This document shows positions 46,680-57,465 of a DNA stretch of 64,000 bases, one piece after another. The stretch's first letter is position 1. Every line of letters starts with the position of its first letter. The position numbers and the translations under genes were made by a program. Below the pieces are notes generated by a model. The model saw only the letters and a program-made list of their open reading frames with translations, ran no database searches and was not told the DNA's origin. This DNA comes from Megascapheus bottae (Eukaryota > Chordata > Mammalia > Rodentia > Geomyidae). Where the stretch lies: contig JANJXV010000013.1 in the NCBI GenBank assembly GCA_024803745.1, positions 4,030,001-4,094,000 on the forward strand. Direction: 5' to 3'.

Positions 46680-47280
46680 ACTGTCTCAGTGCTCATTTAA
46701 TGGGATTAATATTCATAACCTATGCTTCCATCAGAAACAATGACATTGCCCATTCACAAGGAAATGGAGACTTGGCCAGACCCAAAGAAACACAGGCTGC
46801 CTGGCTTTTATCATTTGTAATAGTTAGATCACAATATCTCAATAGCTATGTACTCCTGACCATATAGAATGAACTCCAAGATAGGGAAACAAGAGGGTTT
46901 CTTTCCCCTTAGTGTACTGTACGTAGTCATCTCTTCTTTCATTTTTTCCTTTGCTTCATCCTGTGTCAACACTTTTTTTTTAATTTCAGTATCCTTTGTT
47001 TCAGTATCCTCTGTTTGTCTGATTGGGCATGGGAAGGGGAATTACAGAAATGGTGAGACAAAAGACAAAGGGTGAACCACTGCAACAGTCCTACAAGACA
47101 CTGTGTTGGAAATGAACTTTACAACTTGGAGAGAAGGGACTCATGGGAGAGGGTTAGTGGGAGAAAATGAGGGGCCAAAAATGTTTGAGAACAACTATAT
47201 TTAATTCCTTATGAATGTAACTGTAACCCCTCTGTACATCACCTTTACAATAAAAAAAATGAAATTCATTGTAAAAGAAA
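46680..47280 (+). mobile_element. Old L1 3' end
   Basis: ORF2 C-terminal remnant (codons near RNNDIAHSQGNGDLARPKET) and the 3' UTR end TGTAACTGTAACCCCTCTGT, then an AATAAAAAAAA tail. Same subfamily as 7335-8095. Confidence 0.8.
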
Positions 47281-48100
47281 AGATCTCGGAAAATTAAATA
47301 CCAGAAGAGCAAATAAATGGACAGATGAATGAAACACTTTTAACATGAAGTACAAATGATCAATAAATATATGGGAAAAAATGTTCAGCCTCTTCAGCCA
47401 TCAGCAAAAGCACATTAAAACTACATTGAGATAGCATGCTACCCCAGTAAGAATGACAATCATCAAGGAAAAACTCACAATACCTAAGACTGGTGTAGCT
47501 GTGTGGCACAGGAATCTTTACATAGTATACTGTTGTTGAGAATGTAAATTACTTTAGCAAGTTTGGAGGTTCCTCCAGCAACAACAACAACAAAAAAAGA
47601 ACTATCAAATGATATAGCTATAATACTCCTTGGCATAACCCCAGTCCCCAAATTAAAATCAGCTTATATAAGCATACCAGCATATCCATGTTTATTAATA
47701 CTCCATTCACTATAAGCAAGTTATAGATTCAGACTAGGTACCTATCAATGGGTAAATGGGTTTAAAAATTCTTGCCTGTTTACACAATAGAATTATAATG
47801 AAATAATGTCACTTGTTAGAAAATGAATTAAGCTGAAGACCATCATGGGAAGTGAAATAAAGCAGATTCACAAAGGCAAATATCTCTCTCACATGTGAAA
47901 TTTAGGCAAGGAGAGGGACATAAATTATGAATATTACAAAGGGAAAGGGACAGAAGGGATTCAAGTAGACTAGTGGCATATAATAAAGTCAAATTCTGTC
48001 ATTTATATTGCATTCAAGTATAAATTATGATACTAAAACATACTGCTTTGTGCAATTAATAGATGCAAAGATGTGAGTCCTGTCAGATGTTGCAATATGG
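47281..48100 (+). mobile_element. Ancient L1 ORF2 C-terminus and 3' UTR
   Basis: Continues the older L1 seen at 44170-46330: TGTTCAGCCTCTTCAGCCAT, GAGATAGCATGCTACCCCAG, then a TATCAATGGGTAAATGGG region. Heavily mutated. Confidence 0.7.
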
Positions 48101-48547
48101 AAAAAGCTTGAGCATGTTATATAAACAGAAACACATATTATGTAACACTATGTAATGATATAAAATGTATATATAGTTAATAGATTTCATATGCAAATTT
48201 TGTTTATACCAGCAACAAGTACTATATTGCTCTACTCATATGGTAATATGAGTATAACTTTGAAATGGGAAATAGAAAGATGAATGACTAGTGGTAGAGG
48301 AATAGATTTGGGAAGTTAATTTAGAGTTTCAATTCTAGATCTATTGCAGAATATGAAAATATGTAACACTATAAAACTTTGTATATATAACAGTGCTGTA
48401 TAGTAGACTTTCTATACACTCTAAGAGTTATCATCACAGGACACATCCATGTTGTCTTAAAGTACTGGTAGGAGAAACTTGGCTATGTAAACCATAACTT
48501 GGGTTTATAAATGTATAATTGGTACACAGGTTTTAAAAGTAGAAAAT
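48101..48547. other. AT-rich DNA, probably the 3' UTR of the old L1 or unique
   Basis: No gene; repeat identity is uncertain. Confidence 0.4.
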
Positions 48548-48548
48548 T

Positions 48549-48770
48549 GAGTGAGTCCTGGTGGCTTATATGTTTAAATCCTAGCTATTCAGGTGGCTGA
48601 GATCTAGGGAATTGAGGTTTGAAGTCAGTCTGAAGTCTCACAGGCTCTATTTCCAAAATAATCAGCAAAAAGAGTTGCTGGAGGCCTAGCTCAAGTGGTA
48701 GAATGCCACCCAAAATGCAATTCTAACAAGTGTGAAGCCCTTAGTTTAACCTCCAATACAAGTAAAAACA
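48549..48770 (+). mobile_element. Old B1-ID dimeric SINE
   Basis: GAGTCCTGGTGGCTTATATG, AAATCCTAGCTATTCAGGTG, then an ID-like half with GCTCAAGTGGTAGAATGCCA. Confidence 0.8.
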
Positions 48771-49969
48771 GGAGAAAAATGGTTGAAAAATTTAAGCTCA
48801 GCATATATTTAGTATAATAATATAATATATGTTATAAGTTACATTAAACATTTATTAAACACACAATATAATAGCAGAGAAAACTAGTAACTTACAGTAG
48901 TAGTAATGATAGTAAAGACTTGGAGCTAATATTTCGAGAGCAACACATTTCAAAATGCAGAATCAGAAGATCAAGAATAATTTTCAAGGTATCCACTGTG
49001 AGGTCTGCTTAGCCTTACATGTCATGTACTGCTACCTGGTAAAGGGACATGGATCATCTTCTGAGGAACTTCTGGTCTTGGGTATTTACCACCTCTGATG
49101 GTAGCCTATAAATATCCATCTGGTAATTATTCCATCTGGAAAAGTTTGAATATTATTTCTATTAAACTTGCCACATTCAAACTATGTTAGTATTAGTATT
49201 GATTTGACTATATTGGTATTGATGTAAGTTTTTAATTTTGATTTAGTGGTTTAAAATATAGAATGTGATCCCTCCTCATATATCTTGGTTGGTGAAGACA
49301 TATTGCTTTGAGTGTTTTGTGGTTCTTGGGGTCATGTTCTGCCTGCTAATGGTCTATGACTGGACTTTCTATACGAATATTACAGATCAGCCTTCTGTGT
49401 TACCAGCTATGACATATTCATAAAGCTATTTTAAACTACTCGAGTGAACTTTATTCAAGTATATTATTTACTGGATGTCACAACAACAGCAGAAAAACTA
49501 CAGAAATTAGGTTCTACTGATGTAATGTATCTACTATCTAAATCTGTTTACCCCTTATGTTTGGAAATACAAAAGTATATTCTGTTCACATTCACAGCAA
49601 TGAGAAAGAATCACAGAAGTTTGTGACATGTCCTATCTCATCAATGAGCTCAATGTCTTTGAAAGTATATCTCCATTCTAGCAAAGATGAGATGGGGCAT
49701 GAGATTAGGTGGTCCTGATTCATACTGTTTAATTTACTATGTTAGCAGCATGTCAATTTAGCTACATTGTCGACTTTACAGGTGTATAAATTTGGGAAAG
49801 TCAGTTTTTCATGAGTCTCACTTTTTAATCTGAATTATACTTAATTCACTGGTTATGAATAATTAATTGTATCATACATATGGAAGTTCCTGCTCAATAA
49901 GGTGCTTACTAACAAGTTATATATTTGATAAGGGGTTCATACTGCCACATTTATTTTAAAAATTTAGGC
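48771..49969. other. Unique DNA
   Basis: No gene or repeat supported. Confidence 0.5.
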
Positions 49970-50700
49970 AATACAACAGCGCTAAACAAATAATTTGTTC
50001 ACAAAATGGCAAAAGAGCTAATAGATAGTTCTCCAAGGAGATATCAAAAAGAACTACCAGGTATGTGGAACATAATCGGCACCATTAGTTACTAGGGACA
50101 TGGAAGTAAAAGTCGTTATGAGATGTTACTTATATCTTATCAGATGCCACAATGGTTTGGAAATGGTGAATCTCTCCAAAAGTCTTTTGTGTTATTTGAG
50201 GTGATTTGATCATGTGGGTGCCAACTTCATAAATGAATACCTTGATGCATCCCCCTGAATGAGTTATTGGTAGGTGGTTACTGGTTGAAGAAATGGGAGT
50301 ATGCATTTAAAGACTTTATCTTGTTCTTGTCCCTTTCTGTCTGTCTCTCTGCTTCTTATCAATCACCAGATGAGCATCTCTGGTATACCATGCTCTGGTC
50401 TTTCCACCAGTGCAGGAATAACCAAACACCCATGCAGGAAAAATCTCTAAAATCTTTCTTTTAAGTTGGTTTTGTCAGGTACTTGGCCACAGTGATGGAA
50501 AACTAACACAGACAACAGTGGGAAAAAGTGTGAATCAATTCCGCATTGAAACCCACTAGACACTGTATTGGAAATGAACATTCAACTTTGGGGGGAAGAT
50601 AGGGGAAAAACTGGGAGAGAAGGAGGGGTGATATGGTTCAAAAGGACTATGTAACTATAACTCTTCTGTATATCAGCTTTACAATATTTTTTTTAAACAG
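49970..50700 (+). mobile_element. Old L1 fragments
   Basis: 49970-50165 decays from ORF2 (codons near ELIDSSPRRYQKEL). 50500-50700 is a 3' UTR end with GGAAATGAACATTCAACTTT and an ATATCAGCTTTACAATA tail, as at 8691 and 47100. Confidence 0.6.
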
Positions 50701-50702
50701 GA

Positions 50703-50937
50703 GCTCGGCACTGGTGGCTGACACCTGTAACTCCAGCTATTCAGGAGGTTGATATCTGAAAATCAAGTTTGAAGCCAAACCGGGTAGAAAAGTCCTTGAC
50801 TTTTCCCTCCAGTTAAGCACCACTGAATTAAAAGTGGAGTGCGGCCCATGTAGCAGACTGCTAGCATTGAGTAAAAAGACAAAGGAAGAGTGCCTTCATT
50901 CTGAGTTCGAGCCCCAGCATAGGCACAAAAAGTCAGA
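50703..50937 (+). mobile_element. B1-ID dimeric SINE
   Basis: GCTCGGCACTGGTGGCTGAC, CTGTAACTCCAGCTATTCAG, the TTAAGCACCACTGAATTAAA linker, and an ID-like half ending GAGTTCGAGCCCCAGCATAG. Confidence 0.9.
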
Positions 50938-51027
50938 AGATAATATTCGTGTGAGTGCAGAAAAAAAGGGAACTATAAACTATTTATGGGACTATAGAGT
51001 AGTGTAACTATTATAGAAAATAATGTG

Positions 51028-51171
51028 GGGGGGAGGGAAATGGGTACCAAGACATGTGAAAGGGTATCAATGTATGTGAATTAATGCACCTTCTATCTGG
51101 AAAATATCATGTAACCCTTTTACTAATTACAATAAAAAAATTAAAAAATAAAAAATAAAAAAATAAAAAAA
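51028..51171 (+). mobile_element. Very short L1 3' end with perfect TSD
   Basis: Only the G-rich tract and last 100 bases of an L1 3' UTR plus an A-rich (AAAAAT)n tail, between AGAAAATAATGTG at 51015-51027 and 51172-51184. Confidence 0.93.
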
Positions 51172-51184
51172 AGAAAATAATGTG

Positions 51185-52683
51185 AAGTTTCCTAAACAAA
51201 TTAAATATAAAACTTTGAAGACCTAGGTAAATCTGGATAATCCAGTACACAGCATCATTACTGGTAGCACAATCTTCTGTACCAGAGATTCATACATAGT
51301 GAGTAGATGATTTACTTAACCATAGTAATTATTCTACTATTTATATGCATCCTTCAAAACCATGTTATATATTTTAACTATATACAACTTATTTTAGAAA
51401 GGAAGATTAGATATGGAATCTAAAAGAGTGGATTATATATATATATAAATACATTATTCATGTATAATAGTTACTTGGAGACCAAGCTACATTTAAAAAA
51501 ATGATCTACTTTAGAGTAGGCTACTGATTTGGCCTTACAATTAAAAAATAGATAAAAAGAAAAACCAAAGGAAAAGTAGCTTCCCTGTGATTTATTCATT
51601 CATTCAAAAAAGTGTCTGCTTAGCATCTATCATGTTGCAAACATTGATAATAGCTTTGAATACAACAGAGGAGACTTTTTCTTCCATCAAGACTATCCAG
51701 ATCAGATAAAGTGATGAATAATTTTAAATTATCATTGCTGTAATGGAAATGAAGCAGCCTTTCTTAGTGGAGAATGATAGGATGTAACCTAATTTAATTA
51801 GAGGAGTCAGTTTGAGACTGACCTTACTGAACAAGTAGCATATACAGGGAGACAAAAATGATGAGAAGGAAAGAACTGTATGAAGATTAAGAAAGAGAGT
51901 TTCTGGCAGAAAAAACAAGTTCAATGTCCTGAGTAGAGTTAGAGTGAAATACAATATAGAGAAACAGAAAAGAGTCCAGTGTGATTGGCAGGTAGGAAGG
52001 TAGAGTATAGGAATGATACTTGGAAATATAGCTGAGGTTGTCTACAACTATTCAAATTTTTGGAATCCATTTAACTCATAGCATTGTATAATAGTGGGAA
52101 AAATGGTTTCATAAGGAATAGGTAAAAGGTTCAGAAAAATTTATATAAGCCTACAACTTATTACAGAAACATAATTTGAATTGAATCCTTCATGTATTAC
52201 TAACTGTGATTATCTAAATTTCAAAGTTTTAAAGACCATTCAGATTTTGATAAGGCAAATATCTTGGAAAATTCTGTGGTTATCATTTAACTATGTTCCA
52301 AATCACAGATATGAGAAAACTTGACTTACAATTAAGGTGTGTACAAATTAAAACTGTAGTTTAAAATGTAGATTACAAGTGATAATTTCTTGATTTCTTA
52401 CAATTGTCAGTTCACTTAAAATTCCCTCATTTATTTTCTGCAGTTCTCATAAAGGTACACATTTTAACTCACATACAGACTTCTGCTTTTTCATGATTTT
52501 CTAGATCTGATGTTATCGTCTAGATCCAATATTTTTTATGGCAGAAACTCTTTATAAGAGTCAGTCCTTTTCTAGTTGATCTTAATTTCCTACTTGCCTC
52601 TGGAGAGTTTGGAAATGAGGGCAGGCATTTTGCCATGACCTGCCTGCAGTCTATTTATTTTACCAACCTAACAAGCTTTGCAG
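51185..52683. other. Mostly unique DNA with a probable L2 fragment
   Basis: 51586-51790 has L2-3'-end phrasing on plus (TTATTCATTCATTCAAAAAA, ATCTATCATGTTGCAAACAT). The rest shows no gene. Confidence 0.5.
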
Positions 52684-52745
52684 ATGTCATTTTGTGCCTG
52701 CGTCCTGGGTATATGGGGAACAGGCAGACAGAGATTGGAGGCCAG
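52684..52745 (+). other. Exon-like 62-bp segment with splice signals (unproven)
   Basis: CTTTGCAG precedes and GTGAGT follows, a good acceptor/donor pair around 62 bases that begin with ATG and read MSFCACVLGIWGTGRQRLEA. It is in unique DNA 4.7 kb upstream of the DLG-type exon. It may be chance or a cryptic alternative exon. Confidence 0.25.
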
Positions 52746-55461
52746 GTGAGTGGATTGCTGCTGTTATTTCCCTTGGAGCTAAACATTCTAATGTGAAGTC
52801 CCTTCTTTATTTTTTGAGCTACTCAAAAGACCTTTCTATAAAAGACCTGAGAGTAGGAACTCAGAGACACAACCATCTTTTTTAGGGGTGCTCCAAGGTG
52901 GTTTGTCCTTGGTCAGCAGAGTCCAAGTTACCTTTGGCTAGAGAAGGCCTTCGGATGTGTGTGAGTCACCATCTTAGCTGATACCCAGGAAGGCAGAAAC
53001 TGCCTTCAGATTTGAGATATCATAAGATCAAAAGAAAGAATTACACTCAGGGCAAGCCAAATGAATACAGGGAGCTTGTTGTTGTTCATGTGTTTATAAA
53101 GTAAGGGTTGTAATTCCTTCCTGAAAAGTGTTAGAACACACAGGGATAATACGAAATATATATACCTTAGTGCTTCCCACAAAATCCACTTGATCACATG
53201 TAGTTATGACTAATGAAAATGCACATATTTATTGCTTGCTGCTATTACAAGGGTAAGTCCTTACCAGTACCAGCATGATCTGATACTGGCCTTGTCGATT
53301 ACAGATGACTATCAATTTCAAGCCATACCTCCTTATATCACACTGGATTTGTCAATTAAAACTGGTTTCAATTTTTTTTTAGTTCCATATACTAACATAG
53401 GCTTCTTAAACCTATATGCATAAGCATATATTTATAGAAAGATTCTTATAGACAAAGGATATATATTACTGATATTCAGTTTTATTAAAGTCTCCTTTTA
53501 AGAAAATACATGGCATAACAGGACCTTGGACCATTCTTTTATTCCACCAATAATTTTTTGTACCTCTTAACTGTCAAATGCCATGCTAGGTGCCAGAGAG
53601 ATTTTTTAAATATGTCCCCAGGAGTGAGTCTATTCTAGGATACAAATGGGACTGGAATATCTACTTCTAGAAAAATTTCTCCCTATTGGAAATAAAATTA
53701 AAAGCAATGCATTTAACTATGTAAAGTGCAGGCTTAGGATAACTAATTTATAATAGTAATATTCTAATATCAAATTTTCAGTGGCAGAGATTTTACTAAG
53801 AATCAATACATTCCTGGCAAGACATCAGTAACCTTAGGAATATCAAACCATTTGTAGGACACCACTTTATATCTTGTCAAAGACTTTTTGTGAACTCAAG
53901 GGCCCTATTGAGCATTCTGTCTGTAAAAATGAATGTTTCTAGCTGATGCCTTGTTAATTTTAAATACAGTGTTTCCCCTGCAGTGAAAGAGTTGATTATC
54001 TTCTGTCATCTTTATGTATCTGAGGGAAGTCAATGGAAGGTCAGACATACCCAAAGTGGAATGCTTTATCTTAAGGGGAGCTCTATTATACCTAAATGTG
54101 TGTGCATATGTAATTAATCACGTGTGGTAAATACCCACTCGTGAGTATAGAATCCATATCATCTCGAGACATACAATACATTTACAGTTACTTTACATTA
54201 TGTAAAAAATGCTCATTTTTTTCAAGCAGGGACTGATACTTCACTTTCTGAAATGTTTGATCTAAAGAACTTTTACTTTCTGGAATCCCATTGGATATTT
54301 TCATCTGGCTTGTTGCATGATGGTACACAATAGTATTGATTCATTCTATACAAATAAAATACAGTATACAGTACATTAGTTCTTTTTCCTTCCAATTTCT
54401 TGCTGAGTCCTTTGAGCTACTCTTAAGGCTTGTAATTATGCCATTCTAGTCTAAATGTCTCTATGATTGCAAAACTTTCCAAGCTTATTGCACGGTATCA
54501 TAGAGTGTGATTTACTGTGGGCAGGGATGCTGTTTGTGTTTACTCATTTGTCTCCATGTAAGTGGATTCTTGGGTATATTTGTTGAAAGTGGTTGTAGGC
54601 TAGGCAATGAGAAAATCAAAACTCTTTCAGGAGCTCAGTTTAGTGGGAGACACAGACATTAATCCATTCACCCTCTTGTGAATCTTCATTAACACGTGTA
54701 CATCGAATGACCTGAGAGCACCGACAGTGTGCTGGAGTGGGCACCTTTCATTTCTGCAGGCCTTTCTAGTTCATAGCGTGCTTTCTTCTTCAGCCAAGGT
54801 CAGAAGACTAATTGGGCTCCCTCTGCCAATTTTCTCCTATCTTAGTTTCTTTTTCTCTAAGAAGATGGAATGCAGTTCCAAAGGAATCTTTCTTCTAAAG
54901 ATACTTTGTGAAAATACTCATTTTACTCTGCTACCCAATTTATTTCCTTTTTCTCTCTTCTATCTGCCCTAAGATGAAGAAAGCCGGGGACTGACAATTA
55001 TGAAACAAGGTTTTTGATATTGGAACCAAAAATCTTAGGAAATCAATGGAACTCCCTAAGTCTGATAAATGTCACAAGTGTTTTGTTAATTCTAAAAAGC
55101 TATCCAGACATAAAGCCTAATTATTTTGAACATGAATGTGACAATCATTTTTATATTATATACTTGGTATTATCAGGGAAGCTTTTTAATGCCTGGGAAT
55201 GTTCAAGGACATAATGGTTTACACACTCTAGTATGAGCTTAGGAAGTATTAAATTAATTATGGTAATGAAGTAATAAACAAGGAGGTACATAGGCAAAGT
55301 AATGCTTCATTAGCTTTTCCATATTATTAAACTGTAGGACAGGCTAATTGAATCGACTACAGTATGGGTTTTATTTGTATTGCTCAACTTGAAAATTACC
55401 TGAAGCTTTATTATATCTGTAGAATAACAAGTACAATATTGTAGCTCAAATATTATTTTGA
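52746..55461. other. Unique DNA with faint L2 pieces
   Basis: 53536-53625 (AAATGCCATGCTAGGTGCCA) and about 54595-54690 (GGAGCTCAGTTTAGTGGGAG) recall L2 3' ends. No gene seen. Confidence 0.45.
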
Positions 55462-55638
55462 AGCAAGGTGCCAGTGGCTCTTACCTATAATCGTAGATAT
55501 TTGATCTAATGATCAAGCTTCAAAGCCAGCCCTGTCAGACAAATCCAAAAGACTTTTAACTTCAGTTAACCAGCAAAAAGCTAGAAATGGAGTGATGGCT
55601 CTAGTGGTAGAGCACCAGTCAGGGGTTTGAAAAACTGA

Positions 55639-55684
<46 letters not shown>
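55462..55684 (+). mobile_element. B1-ID dimeric SINE with (CA)n tail
   Basis: AGGTGCCAGTGGCTCTTACC, TTCAAAGCCAGCCCTGTCAG, CTAGTGGTAGAGCACCAGTC, then (CA)n at 55641-55684. It is the last clear SINE before the DLG-type exon. Confidence 0.85.
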
Positions 55685-55686
<2 letters not shown>

Positions 55687-56329
55687 TTTTATGCTACTGT
55701 TATTTCAAATTGAAATTTAAGTGTTTCGTCCATCATTGTCTTTTATTCTCTGAAGGCATCTGATTTGCTATGAACTTTAAAAAAGAAAACATACACACAA
55801 CAGGCCTTTAGAAACAGTGCTCTCATTTTGGTAAAATAATGACTTGTCAGCTTCTGAAACATTCATCTATTTAGCAATCAAGAGGTTATTGAGGTTTGAA
55901 CCTGAATAATTCATGAAAGGTAGAAAATGTCTTATCAATGCATCTTTGTTTTTTTAAGCATGCTTATTATAAGAAGTATGCCTTTATCTCTTAGAGAGTG
56001 GCTAGTGGTATGTAGTTGGAAGAGAACGTTTCTGCTGGTATGTGTAAAGGTAATTGAAATGTATCTGTCCCTAGACTTTGTATCTTTAGATTGTCAGTGA
56101 TCTAAATAAATGACTTCATGTTTTCTTCCCAACGAAAAGGAGGTGTAGGTTTTTCATTCCTCTTGGTCAAGCAGTACTTTGTTGGTTTTTATCTCTCCTC
56201 TCTCCCTCCTTTCCTCTCTCTCACCACCCCCACCCTGTTCTCTTATCTGAGCTTCTGTGTATTTCCTTCCTATGCCTGTCTGTGTCTCTGTATCTAAGAC
56301 GAAAAGAAAAGTACGTTGTTATCTAGGAT
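55685..56329. other. Unique DNA
   Basis: A CT-rich patch near 56190-56290 is the only notable feature. Confidence 0.5.
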
Positions 56330-57167
56330 GATGTTTGTCAAGCACCTAAAAGCAGCTTCACTAGAAGAAAAGGAGGTACTTGAGGGAGGAGAGGGTTAAT
56401 CATTTGGCTGTTCAAAAGCTGCAGAAGGGAACACAAAGCTCTGCCCACGTAATAAGTGCCTGCAGACAACCAGGGAGCAGGGAAAAGTTTGGGAAATGAC
56501 TGATCCCCCCCCCAATGTGGAACTTTTGAAGCTTCCTCCCACTCCATTTTTATAACACACTTACTTGTTTAAATATTTAAATTATTTTTCCTCGAGTACT
56601 CCATTAGACCCCACATAGAGCTACACAAGTAAAAGGAATTAAAAAAAAAATCCGTTTTCTAAGTTAATCCTCCGAACCTGCGGGTCTCTATGTCCCTGGC
56701 CAGGTTTTCCTGCTCCAGCTGTTAGTCACTGGTAAGATGCTGCCCTTGTAATTGCAAATGAGTTCGCGATGCAGCGCCGCGTACACCTCTGCTTGCCACT
56801 CGTCTCTTTCTAGTCATTGAGGCTCCGAGAATCATGCTTATAATAAACAGCTTTTTATTACCCAAAGCTGCTGTGCTAGCCACGCAACGACAGCTCCTTC
56901 CTTGATAGATGGGCCGGGGAGTTTTTGTGTGTGTTGTGCACACTCCGAGTTGTTAGTAAGAAAGAAGGCAGCAGCCGAGGGGGGGACTTTGGCAAAGGAT
57001 ATATCTTAGGAGTGTACCGAAGCGGCAGATCAGAATTCAGAAACAAGAGCGAGAGCTGAAATGTGATTCTCTGGTGCTTGGTGTAACACTCATCCACAGG
57101 ACAGAACGGTGCGGGCTACTCAGAAGCCTTGCTCCTTTGCTCCCATCAGCGAATCTGCTAACAGACC

Positions 57168-57293
57168 ATGCAGCAGCGAAGCCCAGCAAACCATCAGGAA
57201 GTTTGGCCGGAGCTGATTTCTAGGGGATTTTCCTGTGCCCAGGAGAACACTGCTTGCATGAGCTATATGGAGGAAGGCTCCAGTTTCCCATGA
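57168..57293 (+). CDS. Upstream ORF 1 in the leader of the DLG-type exon (41 codons)
   Basis: An ATG at 57168 opens 41 codons and stops at TGA 57291-57293. It lies in the presumed 5' leader of the MDCLC exon. No known domain is seen. Its stop overlaps the start of the next upstream ORF (ATGA), an arrangement that can allow reinitiation. Whether it is transcribed depends on the unknown transcription start. Confidence 0.35.
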   Translation: MQQRSPANHQEVWPELISRGFSCAQENTACMSYMEEGSSFP

Positions 57294-57415
57294 GGGGCCC
57301 CCTTGGAAAAGCCTTCAGTGCAGAATCCAGGCTCTGCTTCTTTCTCTCAGTGTGCTATTTACCAAAAGGCTTTTCTCACCTTGGCCGATTTGCTCCTGTG
57401 ATTTCCATGCACTGA
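57290..57415 (+). CDS. Upstream ORF 2 in the leader of the DLG-type exon (41 codons)
   Basis: A second 41-codon ORF starts at ATG 57290, overlapping the TGA of the first by the shared ATGA, and stops at TGA 57413-57415, 20 bases before the main ATG. The short gap would disfavour efficient reinitiation at the main start, so the pair could damp translation. No homology is recognised. Confidence 0.35.
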   Translation: MRGPLGKAFSAESRLCFFLSVCYLPKGFSHLGRFAPVISMH

Positions 57416-57435
57416 GTCCTGAGCAGGGATCCAGG

Positions 57436-57465
57436 ATGGATTGCCTGTGCATTGTCACCACAAAG
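57436..57465 (+). CDS. Dlg2: First coding exon of a DLG-family MAGUK scaffold (PSD-95-type N-terminus), probably Dlg2
   Basis: Ten codons read MDCLCIVTTK and end exactly at a GT donor (AAG|GTAGGA, donor from 57466). This is the N-terminus of alpha-type PSD-95. Cys3 and Cys5 are the palmitoylated residues that anchor these postsynaptic scaffolds to membrane and help cluster NMDA-receptor and potassium-channel complexes through downstream PDZ, SH3 and guanylate-kinase domains. The next exon would begin KYRYQDED in this family, with phase-0 joining; it is not in the 6.5 kb that remain. The ATG has a strong context (A at -3, G at +4). The codons differ at several synonymous sites from DLG4 as I recall it, and DLG4 is a compact GC-rich gene, whereas here there are about 57 kb upstream and 6.5 kb downstream without another exon in AT-rich DNA. 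That favours the giant Dlg2 locus; Dlg1 is the alternative. The family call is strong, the paralogue call is inference. Confidence 0.62.

Larger units (their letters stand above)
56330..57435 (+). promoter_or_regulatory. Probable promoter and 5' leader region of the DLG-type exon
   Basis: This block is unique and richer in GC and CpG than its surroundings (for example the GCAGCGCCGCGTAC stretch near 56770) and runs into the MDCLC exon. No interspersed repeat is recognisable. I see no convincing TATA box at a fixed distance, so the start site and promoter type cannot be set. There is a C9 run near 56506. The call rests on position and composition only. Confidence 0.4.
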
